DNA of 64,000 nt from UBA8437 sp964646205 (GTDB lineage Bacteria; Planctomycetota; Planctomycetia; Planctomycetales; Planctomycetaceae): the NCBI GenBank assembly GCA_964646205.1, contig CAZYAZ010000003.1:75028-139027 (forward strand), read 5' to 3'. Under the pieces are notes generated by a model that was given only the letters and a program-made list of their open reading frames with translations, did not search any database and was not told where the DNA came from. Position 1 is the stretch's first letter; the number at the start of each line of letters is the position of its first letter. A program made the translations under genes and the position numbers. Positions 56,038 through 64,000 of this stretch are shown here, in pieces.

Positions 56038-59000
56038 GTGCACCTCACATCATGGCTGGACTCCGTGAAGGTCCGTTTGGGAAATCTGAAAACATACCAC
56101 CACGCGCGACAGTTGGTTCGTCGCCCGGCCGTGCCGTCGGTGGTTACCGAACAACTGGAAGACCGCACACTGTTGTCGGTCACCTCGTTGTGGCTCGATG
56201 GTGAGCTCTCGGTCCAATCAGATTCCAACGACAGTATCACGATCGAGACCAACGGCGCCCTCGAGGTTGTCGTCAAGGTCAACGGCATCGAGGACACCAG
56301 TTTGCCGTCGATCCTGGCGTCGGAGGTGAAGGCCATCATCATCGAAGGTGGTGATCTGGCCAACCAGATTGACCTGCGTGCGGTCGACACGTCCGAATTC
56401 AGCTACACCGATCCGATCACCGGCGATCCGATGACCGTCCAGGTCGAGGGCCACAATGGGGACGACACCATCTGGGGATCCGAGGGCTTCGGTGACACCA
56501 TTTCCGGCGGTGACGGTGACGATTTCATCGACGGCCGTGGCGGCCGCGACGACATCAGCGGCAACGATGGTGCCGACCAGATTTACGGCAGCGAGGGCGA
56601 CGATGTCCTCGATGGTGGCGACGGCAAGGATCTGGTATTCGGCCTCGGTGGCGACGATCAGATCGACGGTGGCGATGGATCCGACACGCTCTCCGGTGGT
56701 GACGGCGACGACGTCGTCTCGGGTGGCGACTACGCCGACCTGATCGGTGGTAACGACGGCAACGACACGCTCAACGGCGAATCGGGTAACGACACGCTGC
56801 GAGGCAACGCCGGCAACGACTCGATCCGTGGCGGTGGTGGTGCCGACGTGATCGAGGGCGGTGACGACAACGACAATCTCAACGGCCAGGGATCCGACGA
56901 TTCCATCGATGGCGGCAACGGTGATGACAGCCTGATCGGTGGAGGCGGCAACGACGAACTGACGGGCAACGACGGCGATGACCGCCTCAGTGGGTCCGGC
57001 GGCAACGACCAGTTGGAAGGGGCCGACGGCGACGACAGCCTCTACGGCGGGGCCGGAAGTGACGTTCTCTATGGAGACAGTTCCGACGCCAGCATCACCG
57101 GCGATGGCAACGACATTCTGCGAGGCCAGGGCGGCAACGACACGCTCTATGGTGGCGGAGGTGCCGATCGACTTGAGGGGGGTTCAGGAAATGATCTCAT
57201 CGACAGTTTCCTGCCCCAGTTGACCCTGATCTTGATTGACGATCCGGTCGTTGGTGCCGAGGGAGACACCGCCTCACTGTCGGTCTTCAACACCGGATTC
57301 GAAAACGGGGTCCCCGCCGAGATCACGGGATTCACCTCCACGACTTCCGTCCAGGGATTCGCCGGCATTGGGACCAACTCTGATGTTTTCGCCGGAGATT
57401 TCCTGCAAAACGACAGCGGTTGCTGCACGGCATTGCCCAGCACATCGCCAACCTCCACTCAGTTGACGCTCACCGATTTGCCAGCACATGACAGCGTGGA
57501 CATCGACTTCCTGCTGGCAATCATTAACTCGTGGAATGATGCCAGCGATTCAAGCGTCTGGGGACCAGATCACTTTGTCGTCACTGTAGACGGTGTCGAG
57601 ATCTTCAACGAGAACTTCCGTAATCTGGACGGTTCCAGCCAGGGCTACCAGGCTCCTGCTGGCGTTGCACTCACTCCGGCGCCATTGTCCGATCTTGGTT
57701 TTCCAGGACCATCTCCCGGCACGCTGGAAACCAACGATGCAGCCTACAACATGGGCCTGGATCCAGCCTTTGACGCAATTCCACACACCGCTGATACTCT
57801 GACCGTCGAGTGGTCTGCCGGTGGCGAGGGTTGGGAAGGCGGTGCAAACGAGTCGTGGGGCTTGGACAATGTCGAGGTAACCCTCAACGGAGTTCCCGCC
57901 CAAGCGTCTGCAACGTTCAATGTCACCCTGTCGCACTCGTCCGACGACACGATCACCGTGGGCTACACCACCGTCGACGGAACTGCGGTAGCTGATGAAG
58001 ACTACGTGGCCTCCAGCGGCACACTGACCTTCCCGGCAGGATCGACATCAGCTGCCATCAGCGTGCCCATCCTGGGTGACGATGCGGCCGAGGCCAACGA
58101 AGACTTCTCGATGTCGTTGCACTCCCCGATCAACGCGGTCATCGGTGACCCGGAAGGAACTGCAACGATCATCGATGACGATGCGGCCACCGCACTGGCA
58201 TTCACCTCCTCCTACCTGCAATTGAATGCCGACGGCCTGCAGTTGGCCGAGGCAGATATCGCCAACGCCGTCGTGACTGACCAGTACATCAGCCAGCACA
58301 CCGGCGTCACACACGTCTACATGCAACAGACGCATGGGGGACTGGATGTCAGGGGAGCCGTCGTCGGCGTCCATTTGACCGATGAGTCTGAAGTCGTTGC
58401 ACTGACCAACCGTTTCGTGCCAAACCTCGGCGACACCACGCCCACACAAAGCGAGATGCAGCCCACGCTGACACCCGAAGAGGCCTTCGCGGGCGTGGCG
58501 GACCACTTTGGTTGGGATTACGACCCGATGACGGTGCCGAACGGTCCCGTGCCGACCGCCCCCGGCGCGACACCGGTCAACCAGGCAACAGTCATCGAAG
58601 CCCACGGGATCGCTGCCAACGACATTCCCGTCCGCCTGCAATGGATGCCCGATGGCAACGGCGGCGTCGAACTCGCCTGGCGGATGCATATCGACACGAG
58701 TGACGGGTTGCACTCCTACACCGTGCTGGCCAGTGCGACCAGCGGCGAGGTGTTGTTCGAAACCGACAACGTGTTGGACTACACCTACCGGGCACTGGAA
58801 ATGCCCATCCAGAATCCCAACGACGGCAACCAGACGCTGATCGTTGATCCGCAGGACGCAGTCGCCTCGCCGTCGGGTTGGCACGATGACGGGACAACCG
58901 TCTTCACCGACACCCGCGGAAACAACGCGCTGGCCCAGGAAGATGCCAACCAGGACAACGCCGGTGGGAACCGTCCCGATGGTGGTGCCGCCGGGGTCTT

Positions 59001-61410
59001 CGATTTCACTCTCGACGTGACACTCGAACCCAGCCAGAACGAGGACGCGGCGATTGTCAACGCGTTCTACTGGAACAACATTCTCCACGACGTCCATTAC
59101 CACTATGGATTCGACGAGGCCGCCGGGAACTTCCAGACAACCAACTTCACCGGACAGGGCCTCGGTGGCGATGCGATAATTGTCGACGTGCTGGATCCCA
59201 GTGGCGGAATTCCCACTGGCATGGGCCCACACATCTCAGTTCCTGCCGACGGAACCGCACCACGCATGAACGTGGGGCCCAACACGACCCCCAATCCCGA
59301 CACCATGACGGCCGTCTCCAACGAGATCGTCGCGCATGAATACGGCCACGGTGTCTCGATTCGTCTGGTTGGTGGCCCCTCCAACAACACGGCCTTGACC
59401 AACGGCCAGGGACGCGGCATGGGTGAAGGGTGGTCCGACTGGCACGCCCTGATGTTGAACCAGAAGTCGACCGACACGATCACCACGCAGGAGGTCAGTG
59501 GCGATTACTACCTGGACAATACGGCCGGGGTCCGCACCTTCCCGTACTCCACTGACATGACCGTCAATCCGAGCACGTACGATTTCTACAACAACACCAA
59601 TGGATCTCAGCATGCCGCCGGAGAGATCTGGGCCGTCACGTTGTGGGACTTGAACTGGCAGATGATCAACCGTTGTGGTTTTGACGCAGATTTCTACACC
59701 GGTGAAGGTGGAAACATCACCGCCATGCAACTGGTGATGGATGGGATGAAACTGGCACCGGTCGATCCGTCGTTCCTGGATGCCCGCGATGCCATCATCC
59801 AGGCCGACCAGGTCTTGACCGGTGGCGAGAACGCCTTCGACATCTGGACTGCATTCGCCAAGCGAGGGATGGGTTTCAGTGCCGATGACGGCAGCACCAA
59901 CAGCGACACGGTGACCGAGGCGTTTGACCTGCCACCCAACCTCGCCGATCCCGGCGACACTCATTCCTGTGCCGACACCGGTGGTGAACCTCCGGGCGGC
60001 CCCGGCGACCCGGGCGGCGAACCCACCCTTCCCCAGGATCCCGATTACCTGGGCGACACGCTGATCGGAAATTCTGGACAGGACACGCTGCGGGGTGCCC
60101 TCGGCGGTGACCTCCTCAATGGCGGCGGCGGCAACGACCTGATCCAGGCCGGTGGCGGCAACGACCTCGTCTTTGGTGGAGGCTCCCGAGACACGCTCAG
60201 CGGTGGCGCGGGTGACGACACCATCAACGGGCAAGGTGGCGTCGACACCATCGACGGAGATGATGACGACGACACGCTGATCTGGCAGGTTGGCGCCAGC
60301 TCGGACAACTTCTCGGGCACCGAGGGCTTCGACGAACTGATCGTCCAGGGCACCTCGGCCAACAACAAGTTGACCGTCAGTGAGAGTCTCGCCGGCAACA
60401 TCCAGATCTCCGACAACACTTACCAGATCACCGCAGCCTCCAGCGTCACGCGGATCACGATCGACGCCGCTTCGGGTAACGACCGTGTCACGATCGAGGA
60501 CGTCCGCGGAGCCAGCGGGGTCCTGCTGGTCGTCAATGGCCAGAACGGCGGCGACACGATCGACGCCAGTGGTGCCGACCTGGGTGACGTCCGACTGCTG
60601 GTCCACGGCGGTGACGGCAACGACACGATCATCGGCAGTGACAACGACGACCTGCTGCGTGGCGATGCTGGCAACGACAACATCGACGGCGGAGCCGGTG
60701 ACGACACGATCGTCGGTGGTGCCAACCACGACTCGCTGGCTGGTGGCGACGGCAACGACGAGATCACCGGCGGCACCGAAAACGACACGATCGTCGGTGG
60801 TGACGGAAACGACCTGCTCGATGGCGAGGACGGACACGACCGCCTCACCGGTGAACTGGGCGATGACACGCTGTTGGGAAGTGCCGGCAACGACGTGCTC
60901 AATGGATCCGCGGGCGACGATCTGCTCGAGGGATCCGACGGGCGTGACACGCTGCTGGGTGGAACCGGTGACGACATGCTCGATGGCGGTGTCGATGACG
61001 ATTCGCTCAACGGCCAGAATGGCGATGACGTGCTCGCTGGACGACACGGCAACGACACCATCAACGGCGACACCGGCGACGACGTGATCAATGGCGGCGA
61101 CGGCCACGACACCATCAACGGTGGCAGCGGCGACGACATCCTGGGTGGCCACGACGGCAACGACCGGATCAACGCCGGTGGTGGAAACGACACCCTTGTC
61201 GGTGGCGACGGACACGACACGTTGCTCGGTGGTGCGGGCTCGGATGTCGCGGCTGGCGGAGACGGTGACGACTTCATCAACGGCAACGGGTCGACTGATG
61301 TCATCGCCGGAAACGAGGGCACCGACAGTCTCGGATCCAACCTCACCAGCGAAATCGACGAGGCCTTCCAGTTGAGCAGCTCGATCCTGGATCTGCTCGA
61401 CCAGGTCTAA
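56038..61410 (+). CDS. giant secreted RTX protein with fungalysin (M36) metalloprotease domain
   Basis: A 1790-residue protein. Order: short basic N-terminus and the planctomycete motif LEDRTLLS (residues 40-47); RTX nonapeptide repeats (about 140-390, GGDGDDxI type) that bind calcium; first strand of a Calx-beta domain (about 397-411); a 211-residue inserted lectin-like region (about 412-621); the rest of the Calx-beta (about 622-716); a fungalysin/thermolysin propeptide-like domain (about 717-790); an M36 protease with zinc motif HEYGH (1100-1104) and downstream Glu1130 in GEGWSDW; and a second RTX block (about 1340-1765). It should be an extracellular or surface protease. The start is GTG at 56038. 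The convergent neighbour is another RTX protein. Confidence 0.88.
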   Translation: MHLTSWLDSVKVRLGNLKTYHHARQLVRRPAVPSVVTEQLEDRTLLSVTSLWLDGELSVQSDSNDSITIETNGALEVVVKVNGIEDTSLPSILASEVKAIIIEGGDLANQIDLRAVDTSEFSYTDPITGDPMTVQVEGHNGDDTIWGSEGFGDTISGGDGDDFIDGRGGRDDISGNDGADQIYGSEGDDVLDGGDGKDLVFGLGGDDQIDGGDGSDTLSGGDGDDVVSGGDYADLIGGNDGNDTLNGESGNDTLRGNAGNDSIRGGGGADVIEGGDDNDNLNGQGSDDSIDGGNGDDSLIGGGGNDELTGNDGDDRLSGSGGNDQLEGADGDDSLYGGAGSDVLYGDSSDASITGDGNDILRGQGGNDTLYGGGGADRLEGGSGNDLIDSFLPQLTLILIDDPVVGAEGDTASLSVFNTGFENGVPAEITGFTSTTSVQGFAGIGTNSDVFAGDFLQNDSGCCTALPSTSPTSTQLTLTDLPAHDSVDIDFLLAIINSWNDASDSSVWGPDHFVVTVDGVEIFNENFRNLDGSSQGYQAPAGVALTPAPLSDLGFPGPSPGTLETNDAAYNMGLDPAFDAIPHTADTLTVEWSAGGEGWEGGANESWGLDNVEVTLNGVPAQASATFNVTLSHSSDDTITVGYTTVDGTAVADEDYVASSGTLTFPAGSTSAAISVPILGDDAAEANEDFSMSLHSPINAVIGDPEGTATIIDDDAATALAFTSSYLQLNADGLQLAEADIANAVVTDQYISQHTGVTHVYMQQTHGGLDVRGAVVGVHLTDESEVVALTNRFVPNLGDTTPTQSEMQPTLTPEEAFAGVADHFGWDYDPMTVPNGPVPTAPGATPVNQATVIEAHGIAANDIPVRLQWMPDGNGGVELAWRMHIDTSDGLHSYTVLASATSGEVLFETDNVLDYTYRALEMPIQNPNDGNQTLIVDPQDAVASPSGWHDDGTTVFTDTRGNNALAQEDANQDNAGGNRPDGGAAGVFDFTLDVTLEPSQNEDAAIVNAFYWNNILHDVHYHYGFDEAAGNFQTTNFTGQGLGGDAIIVDVLDPSGGIPTGMGPHISVPADGTAPRMNVGPNTTPNPDTMTAVSNEIVAHEYGHGVSIRLVGGPSNNTALTNGQGRGMGEGWSDWHALMLNQKSTDTITTQEVSGDYYLDNTAGVRTFPYSTDMTVNPSTYDFYNNTNGSQHAAGEIWAVTLWDLNWQMINRCGFDADFYTGEGGNITAMQLVMDGMKLAPVDPSFLDARDAIIQADQVLTGGENAFDIWTAFAKRGMGFSADDGSTNSDTVTEAFDLPPNLADPGDTHSCADTGGEPPGGPGDPGGEPTLPQDPDYLGDTLIGNSGQDTLRGALGGDLLNGGGGNDLIQAGGGNDLVFGGGSRDTLSGGAGDDTINGQGGVDTIDGDDDDDTLIWQVGASSDNFSGTEGFDELIVQGTSANNKLTVSESLAGNIQISDNTYQITAASSVTRITIDAASGNDRVTIEDVRGASGVLLVVNGQNGGDTIDASGADLGDVRLLVHGGDGNDTIIGSDNDDLLRGDAGNDNIDGGAGDDTIVGGANHDSLAGGDGNDEITGGTENDTIVGGDGNDLLDGEDGHDRLTGELGDDTLLGSAGNDVLNGSAGDDLLEGSDGRDTLLGGTGDDMLDGGVDDDSLNGQNGDDVLAGRHGNDTINGDTGDDVINGGDGHDTINGGSGDDILGGHDGNDRINAGGGNDTLVGGDGHDTLLGGAGSDVAAGGDGDDFINGNGSTDVIAGNEGTDSLGSNLTSEIDEAFQLSSSILDLLDQV
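56450..57205 (+). repeat. RTX nonapeptide repeat block 1
   Basis: About 25 imperfect copies of a 27-bp unit encoding GGxGxDxI/L-type calcium-binding nonapeptides, in the N-terminal third of the RTX protease. Confidence 0.85.
60040..61330 (+). repeat. RTX nonapeptide repeat block 2
   Basis: A second array of 27-bp units encoding GGDGNDTI-type nonapeptides, interrupted at about 60280-60590 by a beta-rich non-RTX spacer. It forms the C-terminal part of the protease. Confidence 0.85.
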
Positions 61411-61422
61411 ACACCAGTTATG

Positions 61423-61448
61423 CCAGGTTCCCGCGCCTGGTTCTTTTT
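61423..61448 (+). terminator. short hairpin with T-rich tail between the convergent RTX genes
   Basis: CCAGG (61423-61427) and CCTGG (61436-61440) form a 5-bp stem with an 8-base loop, followed by TTCTTTTT. It lies 12 bases after the stop of the RTX protease gene. It is weak but well placed. Confidence 0.5.
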
Positions 61449-61466
61449 CTCCGCCGCAGCGACCGA

Positions 61467-64000
61467 CTAGACATCCAGGCAGATGTCGTCGAAGCAGTTG
61501 CCGAAACACGAATCGATTTCGGCAGCTGTCCCGACCACCAGGTCGGTCCCGTCGCCACCGCACAGCCGATCGATCCCGGCCTGCCCCTTGATGGTGTCAT
61601 CGCCATCACCGCCGAGAATCGAATCGACCCCGGATCCGCCCAGCAGCGTGTCGTTTCCGGCCAGGCCCAGTAGCACGTCATCGCCCGAGCCACCGTTGGC
61701 TCGATCCGCTCCGTCATGACCGGCAATCCGGTCATCCCCGGCGCCGCCATCCAGGCTGTCGTTGCCCGAGCCGCCTCGCAGGGTGTCGTTGCCCCGACCA
61801 CCCACCAGAGTCACATTCCCAGAGAAACCGGTGGCATCCAACAGGTTGTCCCCGTTTCCGCCGATCAACGCCACCGCCTCGATCGAAACCAGGCTGTCGG
61901 TTCCATCCCCGTCCAGGGCCACGTCCGAGAGTGTCCAGTCGACGTCCCCGTCGCCAAGGGCCCGATCAACTCCGGCCCCTCCGTGCAACAGGTCGTCACC
62001 GGCCAGCCCCTCCAGCACATCATCTCCATCGCCGCCCCGCAGGGTGTCGTCGCCGCCCTCACCAACAAGCGTGACCGGAACAATCGCGGTGGTGGCGTCG
62101 ATCGAGTTGTTCGAATCGCCACCGGTCAGTTCGACACCCTCGATTTCGAGCAACGAGTCGTTGCCCCGGCCGACCAGGCTGGTTGGAGTCAGCACAAAGT
62201 CCAGGTCGCCACTCTCGATGACCAGGTCAGTTCCATCACCACCTCGCAACGTGTCGTTGCCGGTGCCGCCGGTCAGCCAATCTCCATCGCCGGCCTGACC
62301 ACGAACCAGGTCGTTGCCGGCGCCCCCATCGAGTTGATCGCTGCCACTGCCACCGTAGAGCCGGTCGCTGCCCGCGGCCGCTGCGAGTTGATCGTCCCCG
62401 CTGTTTCCAACCAGCAGGTCCGCTCCGGAACCGCCCAGCAACGTGTCGTCACCATCGCCACCTCTCAGGATCACATTGCCTGTGTACGCGGCCGCGTTGA
62501 ATCGATCGTCGCCCGAACCGCCAACCAGCTCGACGACGTCAATCGATTCCAGTTGATCGGTGCCGACGCCCGAGAGTTCTCCGTCGACCAGGACCAGGTT
62601 GCCGTCGTGTGACTCCCAAACCCGGTCCCCGGTGCCCGTTCCCCCGTTGAGCTGATCATCACCGGGACCGCCCACCAGCGTGTCGAAATTGCCCCCGTGC
62701 CCATTGATCCGGTCATTACCCCAGCCGCCGGACAGCCAGTCGTTACCGGCTCCACCGTAGAGCCGGTCGTCTCCACCACCGGACACCAGGCTGTCATCCC
62801 CGCCGTTCCCGTTGAGCAGGTCGACACCGCCACCGCCCAGCAACGTGTCGTCGCCGCCACCACCCAGGATCGTGACATTCCCGCTGAATCCCCCGGCGTT
62901 GATCAGGTTGGGTTGGTCGTCACCAACCAGTTCTCCCCGTTCCACCAGGAACAGCACGTCCGAACCCTCGCCGGTCAACATCGTGTCGTTGAGAACCCAG
63001 TCAACTCCGCCGGAACCGAGCACCCAGTCGTTCCCGGGCCCGCCATCGAGCGTGTCGTCACCACTGCCACCGATCAACGAATCGAGACTGCCACCCTGGC
63101 CACTGACCATGTCGTTGCCCGGACCACCGTCGAGGCGGTCCGCGGCACTGCCACCCAGGAGACGGTCATCGCCGTCCCCCCCCTCGAGAGTGTCCTTGCC
63201 ACCATTGCCAATCAACAGGTCGACACCACTACCACCGAGCAACGTGTCCTCTCCGGCAGCCCCGGCCAACGTCACCGACCCACTGAACAACGCGGCATCC
63301 AGCAGGTTGTTGGCCATTCCCCCCAGGATCGTGACGTTCTCGATCGACAACAGGACATCGGCACCCAGTCCATCAAGCGAAACATCCGTGAGCGTGAAAT
63401 CGGCATCATTTTCGGCCTCGACCAGGTCCGTCCCGGCACCGCCATCCAGCGTGTCGTTTCCAGAATCGGCCAGCAACGTGTCTCCATCACCGGCCCCGCC
63501 CTCCAGAAGATCCTCGCCGGGGCCCCCGGCGAGGTGATCGGCACCATCACCCCCGTCGAGTTGGTCGTCGCCCACTTCACCGAGCCCTCTCTTGAGCGTG
63601 TCGTCTCCATCGCCACCCAACAACGAATCGTCACCGATGTTCCCATTGGCCTCGTAACCCCAGTCGAATCCAGACAGGGCACTCACCAGGTCATTTCCAT
63701 CCTGGCCATTGACCACAATTCTCGCCGAGAACTCCGAATCGAGTCCCTGGAACGTGATCGTGTCATCGCCATCGGCGCCGTTGATCGTCAGGAGATTGGC
63801 GGGCACCAGGAGAGTGTCCGGGGTGTTGCCATCGATGGTCACCTGGAAATGGAAATCTCCGGGGAACAGGTTGTCCGCAATCTCGATCGTGTGCCCCATG
63901 CCATCGGCCACGTCGATCGTGTGGTTCGCAGGCAGCAACGCCCAGCCAACATCAACCAGCCCGGCATAATCCAGGTCGGTGAACTCCTTGCGTTCGCCGT
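61467..64000 (-). CDS. RTX-repeat protein with long-period composite repeats (N-terminus outside the window)
   Basis: The frame runs off the right edge, so only the C-terminal 840 or so residues are seen. The first visible part, FTDLDYAGLVDVGWAL (about 63940-63985), resembles the end of a metalloprotease-type catalytic domain, which suggests the missing part is enzymatic. Then follow RTX nonapeptides mixed with a second motif of the form xLxDxxLxGxGxDxLxxIE that recurs with a period of 133-134 residues. The tail ends with a short cysteine-containing segment, CFGNCFDDICLDV. A TTG at 63938 could be misread as a start, but coding sequence clearly continues upstream. Probably secreted and calcium-binding. 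Confidence 0.85.
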   Translation of the reverse strand, partial: GERKEFTDLDYAGLVDVGWALLPANHTIDVADGMGHTIEIADNLFPGDFHFQVTIDGNTPDTLLVPANLLTINGADGDDTITFQGLDSEFSARIVVNGQDGNDLVSALSGFDWGYEANGNIGDDSLLGGDGDDTLKRGLGEVGDDQLDGGDGADHLAGGPGEDLLEGGAGDGDTLLADSGNDTLDGGAGTDLVEAENDADFTLTDVSLDGLGADVLLSIENVTILGGMANNLLDAALFSGSVTLAGAAGEDTLLGGSGVDLLIGNGGKDTLEGGDGDDRLLGGSAADRLDGGPGNDMVSGQGGSLDSLIGGSGDDTLDGGPGNDWVLGSGGVDWVLNDTMLTGEGSDVLFLVERGELVGDDQPNLINAGGFSGNVTILGGGGDDTLLGGGGVDLLNGNGGDDSLVSGGGDDRLYGGAGNDWLSGGWGNDRINGHGGNFDTLVGGPGDDQLNGGTGTGDRVWESHDGNLVLVDGELSGVGTDQLESIDVVELVGGSGDDRFNAAAYTGNVILRGGDGDDTLLGGSGADLLVGNSGDDQLAAAAGSDRLYGGSGSDQLDGGAGNDLVRGQAGDGDWLTGGTGNDTLRGGDGTDLVIESGDLDFVLTPTSLVGRGNDSLLEIEGVELTGGDSNNSIDATTAIVPVTLVGEGGDDTLRGGDGDDVLEGLAGDDLLHGGAGVDRALGDGDVDWTLSDVALDGDGTDSLVSIEAVALIGGNGDNLLDATGFSGNVTLVGGRGNDTLRGGSGNDSLDGGAGDDRIAGHDGADRANGGSGDDVLLGLAGNDTLLGGSGVDSILGGDGDDTIKGQAGIDRLCGGDGTDLVVGTAAEIDSCFGNCFDDICLDV
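61850..63400 (-). repeat. five copies of a composite beta/RTX repeat
   Basis: Units begin at 63398 (FTLTDVSLDG), 62999 (WVLNDTMLTG), 62597 (LVLVDGELSG), 62198 (FVLTPTSLVG) and 61937 (WTLSDVALDG). The spacing is 133, 134, 133 and 87 residues. Each unit continues with xGxDxLxxIExVxLxGG, a DAxxFSGNVTL-like strand and RTX nonapeptides. Confidence 0.8.

Noticed and set aside
59236..61563. 775-codon minus-strand frame opposite the RTX protease
   Set aside because: The frame is kept open by the GGxGxD codon repeats of the true gene; the apparent Val-rich repeats are their mirror image.
60040..63600. Regular short repeats that could suggest a CRISPR array
   Set aside because: The units are 27-bp coding repeats without constant repeats and unique spacers, and they encode RTX nonapeptides.
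63936..63938. TTG as the start of the right-hand RTX protein
   Set aside because: Codons upstream to the window edge read as continuous protein (FTDLDYAGLVDVGW), so the gene begins outside the window.

Overview
The window looks like a chromosomal segment of a planctomycete, from a draft or binned assembly. The lineage call rests on a PVM-type (Planctomycetes-Verrucomicrobia) bacterial microcompartment (BMC) locus, DUF1549/DUF1553 plus DUF1501 gene pairs, a giant secreted protein carrying the N-terminal LEDRTLLS motif, a GC-rich composition and many short, mixed-strand operons. A run of exactly 100 Ns (53098-53197) marks a scaffold gap.

Layout. 1-8.9 kb: MazG-like pyrophosphohydrolase, a candidate structured RNA ending in a strong terminator, a Tat-type sugar isomerase-like protein, proB, purF, an HscC-like Hsp70, a decayed DUF1549/DUF1501 remnant, an orphan ABC ATPase with a small Cys/Trp-rich partner, a soluble histidine kinase and a zinc-ribbon membrane protein. 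8.9-18.0 kb: the BMC operon on the minus strand, in transcription order deoR regulator, pduL, two BMC-H shell genes, ackA, BMC-P, CoA-acylating aldehyde dehydrogenase, BMC-P, an RpiB-like protein, BMC-P, class II aldolase and a DhnA-like aldolase. By analogy with the characterised planctomycete organelle it should split fuculose- or rhamnulose-1-phosphate and convert lactaldehyde through lactyl-CoA and lactyl-phosphate to lactate with ATP gain. Helical encapsulation peptides are visible on PduL, the dehydrogenase and the RpiB-like protein (N-terminal) and on the class II aldolase (C-terminal).

18.1-34.2 kb: housekeeping genes: purN, a membrane protein, rimI (GTG start), a UvrA paralogue, dnaE, bioB, squalene-hopene cyclase, a histone-deacetylase-family enzyme and the overlapping pair hemE-hemY. 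34.4-47.3 kb: a GT39-like membrane glycosyltransferase coupled to an AsmA-like protein, a membrane-embedded sigma-54 activator, a CvpA-like protein, a GspE/PilB ATPase with an unusual secreted and membrane N-terminus, pilT and hisF.

47.4-55.7 kb: mannonate dehydratase, DUF1501 protein, Nramp-like transporter, then a DUF1549/DUF1553 cytochrome-type protein (interrupted by the gap) with its DUF1501 partner and a textbook terminator. 56.0-64.0 kb: two convergent giant RTX-repeat proteins. One is a fungalysin-type metalloprotease with a domain inserted into its Calx-beta module. The other runs off the right edge and contains a roughly 133-residue long-period repeat.

The most interesting items are the BMC locus and its RpiB-like and DhnA-like members, the candidate RNA/leader at 469-690, the sigma-54 activator fused to a membrane sensor, the membrane-anchored GspE, the pseudogene fusion at 6430-6717 and the RTX architectures. 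No tRNA, rRNA, CRISPR array or insertion sequence was recognised.
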